Shown in pieces: positions 42,823 to 52,348 of a stretch of DNA of 64,000 nucleotides. Within the stretch, counting starts at the first letter, position 1. Each line of letters opens with the position of its first letter. The position numbers and the translations under genes were made by a program. The stretch lies in contig NZ_LVJI01000019.1 in the NCBI RefSeq assembly GCF_001637225.1, forward strand, positions 51,488 to 115,487. Direction: 5' to 3'. Source of the stretch: Paenibacillus antarcticus. GTDB lineage: Bacteria; Bacillota; Bacilli; Paenibacillales; Paenibacillaceae. A model generated the notes under the pieces. That model saw only the letters and a list, made by a program, of their open reading frames with translations. It made no database searches and was not told the origin of the DNA.

Positions 42823-44175
42823 ATGGCAAAGGCTTCAAAGATGTTAAGTTTTATTCTTGCATCGACGTTGGTATTTAGTTTAGCAGCGTGTGGAAATAGC
42901 ACGAACGATAAAAAAGGCGATACTGCAAGCACCGAGGGTGCGAAGCCAACGGAGAAGGTGGCAGAAAAGGTTGTTGAGAAGGAAGTTAAGATTACTTTCC
43001 AGAACATCTACCCGGATACGACTGATCCTAAGAATCAACTGATGAAGAAGCTCGTAACACAATACCAAACAGAGCATCCTAACATCAAGATTGAACTTGA
43101 TTCACTCAACACGGATCAACAGAAATTGAAGTTAAAGACTCAGGCTGCATCGAAAGAGGTTCCTGATATTACAATCGTGAACCCTGCAGCACAAATGAAA
43201 CCTTTTGTAGAAGCCGGATTGTTTGCTCCATTGAATGATATGTTGGATCAAAATAGTTTAAAGGATACTTTCCAAGAAGGGCTATTAGATTGGTATAGCT
43301 TTGATAACAACACATATGCTCTTCCGGACGGTAATAACATCGCTGTCGTTTACTACAATAAAGAGCTTTTCGAAAAAGCTGGCGTACAAGTGCCAACAAC
43401 GTTTGAAGAGATGCTTACAGTCGTTGGAACACTCAAAGAAAAAGGTATTACACCGATCGCTATTGGTGAAAAGGATTCGTGGACGGGTTCATTCTTGTTC
43501 ATGAATATGTTGCTTCGGACAAATGGACCAGGATTCTTACAGGATGTTGTAGATCAGAAGAAGACATTCGATGATCCTGCGTTTAAAGAAGCAGTTGATT
43601 CATTCCAAAGTTTAGTTACAGCGGGAGCATTTCAAGAAGGGGCTACTTCCTTTGACTATAATGCTGGGGAAAACTTGTTCAAAACAGGGAAGGCAGCGAT
43701 GTACTTCATGGGAACGTGGGCAACAGGCGGTATTGAAACATCTTCTGTGAATGGGAAAGTAGGCGTATTTAAATTCCCAACAATCGGTGGAAAAGGTGAT
43801 CCGAATGAGTTCATGTTAGCACCGGGTAGTGCGTTCGCAATTTCTGCGAATAGTGAGCATTTGCAAGAGACAAAAGACTTCTTGAATTGGTTCATGTTGA
43901 ACTTCCCGAAAGAAGCTTTTACAGCTAAGGGTGCTGTTGGGATTGGTCAGGTCGTAGATGGGGACTTTAAGGCGGCGGGTTATTCCGATATGGCGATGGA
44001 AGTACTCGGTCTGTTTAAAGAAGTGAAAGGCGGAGATTTGGCGTTTGATAACACCATGAATCCGGGGACAGCACAAGTGCATTTAAACAGTATTCAAAAC
44101 CTGTTCGTGCAGAAGGTAGAAGCCGGTGCAGTGGCGAAAGAACACCAAGCGGCGTATGAAGCTAACAATAAATAG
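42823..44175 (+). CDS. ABC transporter sugar-binding lipoprotein
   Basis: This is a 450-residue family 1 solute-binding lipoprotein with lipobox SLAAC at about residues 19-23 and a Lys/Glu-rich linker. Motifs such as YYNKELFEKAGVQVP and KAAMYFMGTW are standard for this group. ATG 42823 is preferred because GAAGGGG ends eight bases before it, while GTG 42814 overlaps that site. It begins an operon with two permeases, then a sensor kinase and a response regulator. The substrate is probably an oligosaccharide. Confidence 0.92.
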   Translation: MAKASKMLSFILASTLVFSLAACGNSTNDKKGDTASTEGAKPTEKVAEKVVEKEVKITFQNIYPDTTDPKNQLMKKLVTQYQTEHPNIKIELDSLNTDQQKLKLKTQAASKEVPDITIVNPAAQMKPFVEAGLFAPLNDMLDQNSLKDTFQEGLLDWYSFDNNTYALPDGNNIAVVYYNKELFEKAGVQVPTTFEEMLTVVGTLKEKGITPIAIGEKDSWTGSFLFMNMLLRTNGPGFLQDVVDQKKTFDDPAFKEAVDSFQSLVTAGAFQEGATSFDYNAGENLFKTGKAAMYFMGTWATGGIETSSVNGKVGVFKFPTIGGKGDPNEFMLAPGSAFAISANSEHLQETKDFLNWFMLNFPKEAFTAKGAVGIGQVVDGDFKAAGYSDMAMEVLGLFKEVKGGDLAFDNTMNPGTAQVHLNSIQNLFVQKVEAGAVAKEHQAAYEANNK

Positions 44176-44189
44176 TTAAATCTATGTAC

Positions 44190-44218
44190 ATGAAGGGGAC
44201 ACTTGCTGTTCCCTTCAT
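44190..44218 (+). other. Intercistronic hairpin between binding protein and permease genes
   Basis: ATGAAGGG pairs with CCCTTCAT (44190-44197 with 44211-44218), extended by G-T and A-T pairs. No strong T-run follows. It matches the position of hairpins in two other importer operons here. Confidence 0.6.
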
Positions 44219-44252
44219 ACTTATCTTAGTCGACAGAAGGAGGAGATAAGGT

Positions 44253-45143
44253 ATGAACGTTCTTAAGGTCTCCCGCCTTACCATTACTGCGTTTGTGCTG
44301 CCGTGCTTGCTTATTTATTTCGGAATTGTATTTATTCCTATTATAGTATCGTTATATAGTGGCTTATTAGATTGGAATGGTATTGGTACATCGACTTTTG
44401 TAGGATTGGACAATTTTAAAAACCTGTTTTTTCATGATACTATCTTCTGGCCATCTGTACGGAGAACATTGATGTTTTCTGTTTTCTCAATGGCAGAGAT
44501 TCCGATTGCGTTGTTCATAGCGATCTTACTAAGAAGATATATTCGTAAACCGAATTTTTTGGTTTCTAGTTACTTCTTACCTGTTATATTATCCGTTGTT
44601 ATCATCGGTCAGTTATGGAAAACAATCTACAACCCTGCGTCTATGGGGGGGATGTTGAATCAAATTTTGATTGTCATTGGACTTGAGTCTTGGTCCAGAT
44701 CTTGGTTAACTGAACCTGCGGTGGCGATGTACTCCTTATACTTCGTCGCATTGTGGCAGTACTTAGGCTATCATACGCTCATTCAGTTTACAGGGATTTC
44801 GAATGTACCCACTGAAGTATATGAAGCGGCTCGGATTGATGGGGCAGAAGGATTCAAAGCAGACCGCTACATTACGTTACCCATGATTATTCCGATATTT
44901 AAAATTTCTATTGTGTTGGCGTTTATCGGTTCACTACAAGCATTTGATATGGTCATGGTCATGACGGGCGGAGGACCTGCTAATGCTACGGATGTGATCT
45001 CCACACATATGTATAATATGTCGTTCAAGTCGATGCAGTATGGATATGGTAGCTCGATTGCTTCATTTCTGGTTGTTGTATGTCTAATTGCCACAGTCAT
45101 TATTAATTATATTTTCAATAAATTAGAGAAACGATTCTCGTAA
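44253..45143 (+). CDS. Sugar ABC transporter permease (UgpA/MalF-like)
   Basis: This is a 296-residue membrane permease with six spans. The coupling loop VYEAARIDGAEGFKADRY is at about residues 190-207. GAAGGAGGAG precedes ATG 44253, which follows the lipoprotein gene and the intercistronic hairpin. It pairs with the permease 14 bases downstream. No ATPase gene is in this operon. Confidence 0.9.
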   Translation: MNVLKVSRLTITAFVLPCLLIYFGIVFIPIIVSLYSGLLDWNGIGTSTFVGLDNFKNLFFHDTIFWPSVRRTLMFSVFSMAEIPIALFIAILLRRYIRKPNFLVSSYFLPVILSVVIIGQLWKTIYNPASMGGMLNQILIVIGLESWSRSWLTEPAVAMYSLYFVALWQYLGYHTLIQFTGISNVPTEVYEAARIDGAEGFKADRYITLPMIIPIFKISIVLAFIGSLQAFDMVMVMTGGGPANATDVISTHMYNMSFKSMQYGYGSSIASFLVVVCLIATVIINYIFNKLEKRFS

Positions 45144-45157
45144 AGGGGGAAATCGAT

Positions 45158-46042
45158 ATGAATACGGCATCACCGGTTACGACTTTGCGGCATGTAAAGA
45201 ACGTAACCAATCGCAGACGATTTTCTTATGCTAAGGGGATCGTTCTTCTCTTCTTATCGCTGCTCGTGGTGACGCAAGTCTACCCATTACTATGGTTAAT
45301 TCTGTACTCCTTCAAAACAAATGAGGAGATTCTGTCTGGGAACTTCTTCGCACTACCGCAATCTCCGCAATGGAGCAATTATACCTCTGCATTTGCAGGT
45401 GGGGATTACCTTCGTTATTTATGGAACAGTTTCTTCGTTACAACGGTGACGATGACGTGTGTCATTATATTGAGCTCATTAGCTGCTTTTGCGATAAGTC
45501 GTTTCCGTTGGCGTTATGGTCAAGCGGTACTGTTACTCTTTCTGATCGGTATGATGATTCCAATGCAAGCGACATTATTGCCGTTAATGATTATCTTTAA
45601 GAATATGCATATCTTGAATACACATGCGTCTATTATCTTGCCTTATATCGCATTCTCCATGCCGATTGCTATATTTATTCTTAATGGGTTCATGAAGTCG
45701 ATTCCAGGTGAGATTGAAGAGTCGGCAATCATGGATGGTGCGAGTATACTTCGGGTATATTGGAACATTATGTTACCGATTTCTGTTCCACCTATCATGA
45801 CCGTATGTATCCTAACGTTTATTAACATATGGAACGAATACATTCTGGCATCGATATTCATTTCTGCTAATGACCTGAAGACACTACCTTTTGGGGTGAA
45901 TAGCTTTGTAAGCCAATATTCCGTGAATTATGGAGCCATCGGGGCGTTCTTAGTGTTAGGTGCACTTCCTGTGATCATCATCTATTTCTTATTAGCAGAC
46001 AAAATTACGCAGGGAATGGTAGCGGGCGCAGTAAAAGGTTAG
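45158..46042 (+). CDS. Sugar ABC transporter permease (MalG/AraQ-like)
   Basis: This is the partner permease, 294 residues, six spans with a basic N-terminus, coupling loop IEESAIMDGASILRVY and the usual GAVKG C-terminus. AAAGGGGGAAAT precedes ATG 45158. The next gene, the sensor kinase, begins 64 bases later, so the importer and its sensing system are probably in one transcript. Confidence 0.9.
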   Translation: MNTASPVTTLRHVKNVTNRRRFSYAKGIVLLFLSLLVVTQVYPLLWLILYSFKTNEEILSGNFFALPQSPQWSNYTSAFAGGDYLRYLWNSFFVTTVTMTCVIILSSLAAFAISRFRWRYGQAVLLLFLIGMMIPMQATLLPLMIIFKNMHILNTHASIILPYIAFSMPIAIFILNGFMKSIPGEIEESAIMDGASILRVYWNIMLPISVPPIMTVCILTFINIWNEYILASIFISANDLKTLPFGVNSFVSQYSVNYGAIGAFLVLGALPVIIIYFLLADKITQGMVAGAVKG

Positions 46043-46106
46043 TAATGATCAGTAAGCGGGTGATGTGATAAAATGGAATTAAATCGAGTAGAGGGGGACA
46101 ACAGGA

Positions 46107-47915
46107 TTGGCTCGAAGATTCCGTTCTATTCATAGCCGGCTTTTTTTTCTTTTTTTAACGTGTATGACCACAATCCTTATTATCGTTAGTTTCCTTTACT
46201 ATTCACGGTCGTTAGATATCATTCATTCTAAAATCAGCGATATTGCTCAGAAGAATATTTCTCAAACAGCAGGTTTGTTTGATCTCATGCTTGAGGGGTA
46301 TAACAGTGTTACGAAATCATTGAATGGTAACTATGAATTAACGAGGTTACTTCAAGAGACTACTAACAACCCTGCAGTATCGGTCATTAATGAACGAACG
46401 ATTACGAATATCATTGGTGCGACATTCTTTTCCCGCAAGGAGATTGTAGGGATACATATCATTACGAATGCGGGGAAGGTCTATAGTTATGAGAGACAAT
46501 TCGGTGGTGTCATTGATATCAATTACGAGCAAAAAGAATGGTATCTCAAATTGAAAGCGTCTTCAGGAAATATGGTCTGGCTTGGGTTCTATCCTAGCTC
46601 ACCCGTTAACAGGATGCAACAAGATACGGTATTCGTGTTTGGTAGGCAGCTCTACGATCTGACAGCTTATAAATCGATTGGCATGATGATCATCGAAACG
46701 AATCCTGCACCGATTACAGAGGCCTTATCTAATGTGAGTATCAGTCCTAATACGCGAGCATTTATTACTGGGAAAGACGATCATATCATAGCCAAGGGGG
46801 AGCAGGAGGGTGAATTTCCAGTATTAAATAACCTTCCTAAACCTTCGAATGGCCATAAGATTATTGTAGACGATGAGTCAGATCAATTGATCGTGGCTGC
46901 AAAAACCTCACTTGCGGATTGGACCATTTACGGAATAACACCGAAGAGTGATCTTAATGCTGAAATTAACCAAACCCGATTGTACTTAGCAATTGTCATT
47001 ATCGCGCTAATTATTGTGTCTACGGTATTAGCTTCACTCGTATCTAGGACGATTGCTTCTCCATTGAAGCTATTGATTCGAGAAATGAAGAAAGTTGAAT
47101 TGGGAAATTTCAGTGGCTCTGTGAATGTAAATTCATTTGATGAGATCAATAGCCTAGTCTCTTCCTTTAATCGCATGGTGCACCGGATGGATGAACTGAT
47201 CGAACGGATTACGCTATCCTCGGTGAGTGAGAAGAACGCCCAGTTGCAGGCACTTCAATCGCAAGTGAATCCACATTTTTTATATAACACATTAGATATG
47301 ATTTATTGGATGTTGGATGAGAAAGAAAATGAAAGGTTAAGTCGTGTCATTCTCTCACTTTCCCAAATGTTTCGGTATAGCAGTAATTGGGGAGAGGCGT
47401 CACAAACAACACTTGGTCAAGAGTTGGAGCAGATCCGTCATTATTTGACGATCATTGAGATTCGCTTGGATGGCAGATTGGAGACGGAGATTAACGTTTC
47501 TGAAGAATGGCTTGATGTGATTTTACCGAAAGTGACCATTCAACCAATTATCGAAAATGCAGTGAAATATGGCCTAGAACCGCTAGGCACGCCTTGCAAG
47601 TTACAAGTATTTGCGGAACAGCACGGTCATGAGCTCCATATCAGCATTACAGATCATGGATTGGGCATGGATGAAGAAACGTTACGTCAAGTTAGGGAGT
47701 CGCTTGGTATGAATGCAAACGTAGCTATTGAATCTATAGATCAACCAAGGAGAGGGATCGGATTACATAATGTACACGCTCGAATCAACATGATGTTTGG
47801 AGAAGCCTATGGTATTCGTGTTGAGAGTCATAGGGGGCAAGGAACAACCGTGACCGTTGTGATACCGATTCCGTTACAAAGGAGGCATGCAGATGAATAT
47901 TCTCATCGTAGATGA
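46107..47915 (+). CDS. YesM-type sensor histidine kinase
   Basis: This 602-residue sensor has an N-terminal span at about residues 11-33, an extracellular domain of about 240 residues, a second span at about 288-310, a HAMP linker, and the kinase core. The phosphoacceptor region is VNPHFLYNTLDM (His at about 389). IIENAVKYGLEPL, DHGLGM and GIGLHNVHARI make up the ATP-binding lid and boxes. The start is TTG 46107 after GAGGGGGAC. It is the likely sensor for the sugar importer encoded upstream. Its end overlaps the response regulator gene by 23 bases. Confidence 0.92.
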   Translation: MARRFRSIHSRLFFLFLTCMTTILIIVSFLYYSRSLDIIHSKISDIAQKNISQTAGLFDLMLEGYNSVTKSLNGNYELTRLLQETTNNPAVSVINERTITNIIGATFFSRKEIVGIHIITNAGKVYSYERQFGGVIDINYEQKEWYLKLKASSGNMVWLGFYPSSPVNRMQQDTVFVFGRQLYDLTAYKSIGMMIIETNPAPITEALSNVSISPNTRAFITGKDDHIIAKGEQEGEFPVLNNLPKPSNGHKIIVDDESDQLIVAAKTSLADWTIYGITPKSDLNAEINQTRLYLAIVIIALIIVSTVLASLVSRTIASPLKLLIREMKKVELGNFSGSVNVNSFDEINSLVSSFNRMVHRMDELIERITLSSVSEKNAQLQALQSQVNPHFLYNTLDMIYWMLDEKENERLSRVILSLSQMFRYSSNWGEASQTTLGQELEQIRHYLTIIEIRLDGRLETEINVSEEWLDVILPKVTIQPIIENAVKYGLEPLGTPCKLQVFAEQHGHELHISITDHGLGMDEETLRQVRESLGMNANVAIESIDQPRRGIGLHNVHARINMMFGEAYGIRVESHRGQGTTVTVVIPIPLQRRHADEYSHRR

Positions 47916-49080
47916 TGAATCTGTCATTCGAGAAGGTATAAAGCGAACGATTCAAAGGTCGTATCCGCAGTCCAATATTTATTTGGCAGCCAATCCAGAA
48001 GAGGCTGTACATATGCTACGAAGTCGTCCAATTGAGATCGTATTGACAGATATTCTTATGCCAGGTATGACAGGGCTAGAGTTGATGAAATTGACTAAAG
48101 CAAGTTATCCGCATATCCACTGGGTGATTATTTCCGCCTATTCTGAATTTGCCTATGCCAAGGAAGCGGTTCGTCTAGGAGCGGTAGATTACTTGCTTAA
48201 GCCGATAGGCAAGGATATGTTGATGGAGATGATCGGTAAGCTTGAACTAAAAATCGGATGTGAAGCGGAGATTGTCAAGTTCTCTAAATTGGTAAATACA
48301 AATTTGAAATTTCTGCGAGAGGCAGTATTTCAGCGGTGGGCTTTGGGTCTAGATATTGGAGGCATGGATATGGCTTCTGTTATTGCTAACCATCCACAAT
48401 TCCAACTCGTTATGGTGAAGATGGAAAGTGACAAAGTGGTCCATTTAGAGCATTTTATTATTGATAATATTCTCACCGAATTGATTCATCAGTATGGTAA
48501 GGGATTCGCCACGAGTTATGATGCTAAAAGTGTATTGGGTCTCATAACGATTGATGAAGAGAATACCATGAAGGACCTGTTGGATAAGCTGCGCATTTAT
48601 TTAAAAAGGTATGTTAAAGTCCCCTTTCAGATTTTTCATACTGAAGTGTTGTCTGATTTCAAGATTATTCCTATTGAAGTCCAGCGGATGCATCAAGACT
48701 CTATCTCTCATAAATTTGAGTATTATGCGACAGGTGGGAGCCAAGTCATTGAGGTCGCATTACAATATATCAAGACCTATTACAATTCGGACTTGACCTT
48801 AGAAAAAATCGCTTCGATTGTCTATCTGAACCCAGTTTATTTCAGCCAAGTCTTCAAACAAAAGACCGGGTATGGTTTCAAAGAATATGTGATTCAATTA
48901 CGTATGGAACAAGCCAAGCAATTACTACTTAATCCACAACTGAAGCTTGCTGATATATCGGAACGTGTAGGGTATCAGGATGTGAAGCATTTTACACAAC
49001 TGTTTCGTAAGAAATTCAACGTCACACCTACAGAGTATCGACAGGAACATCGAAGTGAAGTACGAACAGTGGGTTCATGA
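47893..49080 (+). CDS. YesN-type AraC-family response regulator
   Basis: This is a 395-residue regulator with receiver domain at residues 1-120 (acidic pocket D7/D8, phosphoacceptor D53 in LTDILMPG, Lys in LLKPI). A middle region and a C-terminal AraC helix-turn-helix pair follow at about 290-385. It is 120 residues shorter than the regulator at 11115, mostly in the middle. ATG 47893 is preferred because AAAGGAGG ends seven bases before it; ATG 47887 is too close. It should activate the importer operon in response to the kinase. A terminator at 49117 follows. Confidence 0.92.
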   Translation: MNILIVDDESVIREGIKRTIQRSYPQSNIYLAANPEEAVHMLRSRPIEIVLTDILMPGMTGLELMKLTKASYPHIHWVIISAYSEFAYAKEAVRLGAVDYLLKPIGKDMLMEMIGKLELKIGCEAEIVKFSKLVNTNLKFLREAVFQRWALGLDIGGMDMASVIANHPQFQLVMVKMESDKVVHLEHFIIDNILTELIHQYGKGFATSYDAKSVLGLITIDEENTMKDLLDKLRIYLKRYVKVPFQIFHTEVLSDFKIIPIEVQRMHQDSISHKFEYYATGGSQVIEVALQYIKTYYNSDLTLEKIASIVYLNPVYFSQVFKQKTGYGFKEYVIQLRMEQAKQLLLNPQLKLADISERVGYQDVKHFTQLFRKKFNVTPTEYRQEHRSEVRTVGS

Positions 49081-49116
49081 TACATGAAGTTGATGCAATC
49101 TTCTTCTGTTGAAGAT

Positions 49117-49167
49117 GAGGGGTGTCCCGAATACCACGATTTTGGCATTCGGGACACCCCTCTTTTA
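49117..49167. terminator. Bidirectional terminator between response regulator and GtrA-fusion genes
   Basis: GAGGGGTGTCCCGAAT pairs with ATTCGGGACACCCCTC (with a few unpaired bases near the loop), followed by TTTT on the plus strand. The flanking genes converge here. Confidence 0.9.
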
Positions 49168-49187
49168 ACTAGAAACGACGCGGAAAT

Positions 49188-50198
49188 CTAATACACATAT
49201 CTACGCTGGGCCCAATAACTGATAAGGAAGATGGAAGCTTCGGTTAGTAGCTTTGCAAGGATTAGCGGCATGCCTAGTTGTTCATGATACATAAACAAGA
49301 CGCCATAATTTAATAGAAGCACGATGATGGCAAGGGTGAAGTATTTGGTCAATGAAGTGCGGAGTGTTGAATCTTGACTCGTTGCAAAAACATACCTTCT
49401 GTTCATCGTGAAGTTAAAGGTGGAGCTACAAATTCTTGATAATAGTACAGCAATAAATAGATTGCCAGTGAAGTATTGGATCTGCAGAAGCAGAATGAAA
49501 TCCAGGATACCAGACAGGAAAGATGAGGCACTGAATAGAAGGATCGGGAGATATACACTGATAGAATCCATGAGTGGTCGGAAATGAGAGGACTTATTAT
49601 GCTCTAAATAAATGGTGTTGATAAAAAGTTCATCGATGGCATATCCGTCTTTTTGCGCTCTTAACAGCATGTTCATCTCATATTCAAACCGTTCTCCTGG
49701 AATCTGACACAGCCAATCAAGCATATGAGCAGGAAATCCACGAAGTCCGGTCTGCGTATCATGGATCTTGATACCAGTCGTGAAGGAGTACACCATTCGT
49801 GTGAGCGTGTTCCCAAAGCGACTACGAAAGGGAACTTTACCGCTGAACTGCCGACTTCCGAGCATGAGATGACGACCTGGTTCATCTAGCTCTTGAGAGA
49901 TTCTCATAATATCCTCGGGAAGATGTTGCCCATCACTATCTGCACATATGATGTTACCTTGCTCACCGATATCTTTTAAATAGTGAAAGCCTGTTTTGAG
50001 AGCACCGCCTTTACCTCGATTAGTATCGTGATGTAAGACGGTGCAGCCAGATGTTTCTAAGACTTTGAAAATATGTTGGTACAGTTCTCCGCTACCGTCA
50101 TCTACAACGAGGATGTCTACATCGGATAGTTCCTTTAGACGATAGACCAAGAGTAGTAGTCTTTCATCGGGTTCATAAGAAGGTATAAGTATAGTCAT
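49188..50198 (-). CDS. Fused family 2 glycosyltransferase and GtrA-like membrane protein
   Basis: This 336-residue protein joins two parts. Residues 1-215 are a family 2 glycosyltransferase with VVDDGS (about 33-38), NRGKGGAL (about 59-66) and ADSDGQH (about 84-90), the pattern of dolichyl- or undecaprenyl-phosphate sugar synthases. Residues 218-336 hold four membrane spans of the GtrA type. Such fusions attach a sugar to a lipid carrier and help flip it, for modification of cell-wall polymers. The start lies two bases past the stop of the preceding gene on this strand, so the two form an operon. Confidence 0.85.
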   Translation of the reverse strand: MTILIPSYEPDERLLLLVYRLKELSDVDILVVDDGSGELYQHIFKVLETSGCTVLHHDTNRGKGGALKTGFHYLKDIGEQGNIICADSDGQHLPEDIMRISQELDEPGRHLMLGSRQFSGKVPFRSRFGNTLTRMVYSFTTGIKIHDTQTGLRGFPAHMLDWLCQIPGERFEYEMNMLLRAQKDGYAIDELFINTIYLEHNKSSHFRPLMDSISVYLPILLFSASSFLSGILDFILLLQIQYFTGNLFIAVLLSRICSSTFNFTMNRRYVFATSQDSTLRTSLTKYFTLAIIVLLLNYGVLFMYHEQLGMPLILAKLLTEASIFLISYWAQRRYVY

Positions 50199-50199
50199 G

Positions 50200-51159
50200 T
50201 CAGTTCGCCTCTCTTATGTAAAGGATGTCGCTGACACCACGTTCTTTGTTTTTACCCAAGGGACTATTTACGACTTGACCCATGAAATACATCGTCGACG
50301 AACCACCACCGTCAAGATTATAGGCTTCCGTACAACCGAGATTTGCAAATACCTTGGCAAATTCAGATAGGGTCATGCCTTTACTGTAACCCGTCATACG
50401 ACCATCAACGACAATAAATACATAATGATTAGGGCCAATCATACCGATGCCTGTTCTTGGGTTCGAATTCTGGATGGAGCGGTTTCCGAAGTTGGTATCG
50501 ACTTTTAAATGATCGAAATTATCGATAACTGTACCGTCTTTGATGAGCGTCGGTCCAAAGGAGTATGTGTTGGTTACGCCACTTGCGAGTAATGAAGCGG
50601 AAGATAGATCTTCTTCATCATAAGATTTCATTGTACCGTCTTTGAATAATGCAAGGGCAGTCCTTACGGGGGTATCCCGATATACAGTGCCATTTCGGAT
50701 AATCACACCGTCGTCTCGGAACCCGTAATAATCGCCGTTAATGGCAAATATCGCATCGTTATTAGCAGCAATGGTAGAGGTGTTCTCAATAATATTGCGT
50801 CCAAAGCTATCATTAGCAAAGGCGGAGAGTAGGGTACTCGAATCTTTAAGCACGACATCCGCAACATAGTAGGTGATTTGATCATTTCCAGAACCCGTCT
50901 GTACCTGATCAATCTTGATCTGAATATCGTCACTGGTATAACTAGTATCGTCATATTTGGCGTTGCTTGTACTTACTTCACTTGGATTACTGAGGTTGCC
51001 TGTTTTACTGGATGTTGTATTCTCATTCTGAACGACGACTTCAACATGTTCGATCAAATATCGGTTCGCAAGGGCATATAGGATGCTTCCAATGCCAACA
51101 ACAATGAGGGTTATAACAATAAATAACGTTCGTTTCTTTTTCTTCTTGTTCATCTCCAT
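50200..51159 (-). CDS. Phosphodiester glycosidase (NAGPA-like) membrane-anchored protein
   Basis: This 319-residue protein has a very basic N-terminus (KKKKKR), one span at about residues 10-30, a low-complexity stalk and an extracellular NAGPA/DUF2233-like domain at about 95-319. That domain has typical segments such as AINGDYYGF, RTGIGMIG and NLDGGGSST. NAGPA enzymes hydrolyse the sugar from a sugar-phosphodiester. I chose ATG 51159 because GGAGAG lies eight bases before it; GTG 51168 is also possible. It is encoded one base before the glycosyltransferase fusion gene, suggesting paired trimming and building of a surface phosphosugar. Confidence 0.8.
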   Translation of the reverse strand: MEMNKKKKKRTLFIVITLIVVGIGSILYALANRYLIEHVEVVVQNENTTSSKTGNLSNPSEVSTSNAKYDDTSYTSDDIQIKIDQVQTGSGNDQITYYVADVVLKDSSTLLSAFANDSFGRNIIENTSTIAANNDAIFAINGDYYGFRDDGVIIRNGTVYRDTPVRTALALFKDGTMKSYDEEDLSSASLLASGVTNTYSFGPTLIKDGTVIDNFDHLKVDTNFGNRSIQNSNPRTGIGMIGPNHYVFIVVDGRMTGYSKGMTLSEFAKVFANLGCTEAYNLDGGGSSTMYFMGQVVNSPLGKNKERGVSDILYIREAN

Positions 51160-51415
51160 AACTGCCACTCTCCATCCATTTCTTCAATCCGATTGTTGAT
51201 TTGTTGTTATCACTGGGAGATTTACATCTACGAACCATCATACAAGTGTCAACTGAATTGAAACTGAATGGTAGTTGAATGTTTGATTAAAGAGTTGGGT
51301 GGACTGATCTGTAATGGTTAGATTTATCTAATCATTGGCTTGGGTATTCACCTATATTTCCTTAAGTGAATATCTTATGACTAATAATAAGATCGCTAAT
51401 CGGAGGAATAAAGAA

Positions 51416-52195
51416 ATGGGCTATTATGTGAATGTTGAACCGGGTGTGAAATATTATGTTGAAGATGTAAATCCGGCGGGGAAGAAGACGATACTATTTA
51501 TACATGGCTGGCCCTTAAGCCATAAGCAGTTCGAGTATCAATTTAATGTTCTTCCTGCATTAGGATATCGTTGTATTGGGATTGACTGGAGAGGGTTTGG
51601 TAAGTCGGATAAACCTTTTGATGGGTACAATTATGACCGATTGGCGGATGATATTCGGGCTGTCGTTGCCGCTCTTCAATTAGAGAACTTCACAATAGCG
51701 GCTCACTCGACGGGTGGAGCCATCGCCATTCGTTATATGGGCAGATATCAAGGATACGGCGTATCTAAACTTGTCTTAATCGACGCTGCATCGCCCACGG
51801 GGTTTACGGCAGATACAGCGAATCAGTTTTTAACACTAACGTATAATGATCGACCTAATATGCTTCAAAAAGTAACGGATATGTTTTTCTTTCAATATGT
51901 AACCAGCCGGTTCTCCGATTGGTTCTTTCAAATGGGGTTAAAAGCAGCCAGCTGGTCGACCGCGGCCATTATAATTATGCTCAGAGATGAGAATGTGAAT
52001 AATGACCTTGATAAAATACATGTACCAACTTTAATTATTCATGGTATTCATGATAAAGTGATTCCATTTGCAAGTGCTCAGGTGCTAAATTCCAAAATAC
52101 GAAATTCACAGCTTGTTCCATTTCAATATAGCGGCCACGGCGCCTTCTGGGAAGAACGCGAGAAGTTCAATCAATTATTAACACAATTTGTTTAA
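51416..52195 (+). CDS. Alpha/beta hydrolase
   Basis: This 259-residue cytoplasmic protein has the alpha/beta hydrolase fold. HGWPLSH (oxyanion segment) is at about residues 29-35, and the nucleophile elbow AAHSTGGA has Ser at about 98. The acid is likely in HGIHDKVI near residue 215 and the catalytic histidine in SGHGAF near 245. GGAGGA precedes ATG 51416; an in-frame extension to 51335 lacks a site. It resembles the haloperoxidase/esterase group, but the substrate is not known. It stands alone with a small terminator after it. Confidence 0.84.
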   Translation: MGYYVNVEPGVKYYVEDVNPAGKKTILFIHGWPLSHKQFEYQFNVLPALGYRCIGIDWRGFGKSDKPFDGYNYDRLADDIRAVVAALQLENFTIAAHSTGGAIAIRYMGRYQGYGVSKLVLIDAASPTGFTADTANQFLTLTYNDRPNMLQKVTDMFFFQYVTSRFSDWFFQMGLKAASWSTAAIIIMLRDENVNNDLDKIHVPTLIIHGIHDKVIPFASAQVLNSKIRNSQLVPFQYSGHGAFWEEREKFNQLLTQFV

Positions 52196-52207
52196 TAGCT
52201 ACTACAG

Positions 52208-52236
52208 TCCGGTTCTCTCCTGAGGGCCGGATTTTT
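52208..52236 (+). terminator. Probable terminator after the hydrolase gene
   Basis: TCCGG and CCGGA form a short stem with a 14-base loop, followed by five T residues. It is weaker than the others in the window. Confidence 0.6.
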
Positions 52237-52348
52237 GTTGAGAAGAACGCTCTAATCATTCGCGGTAAAGGGGGTAAGCAGAAGAGTAGAAGATTATCTG
52301 TTATTATAGGAAATATACAATGCCCTTTCATTAGGAGGATACAAGGTA

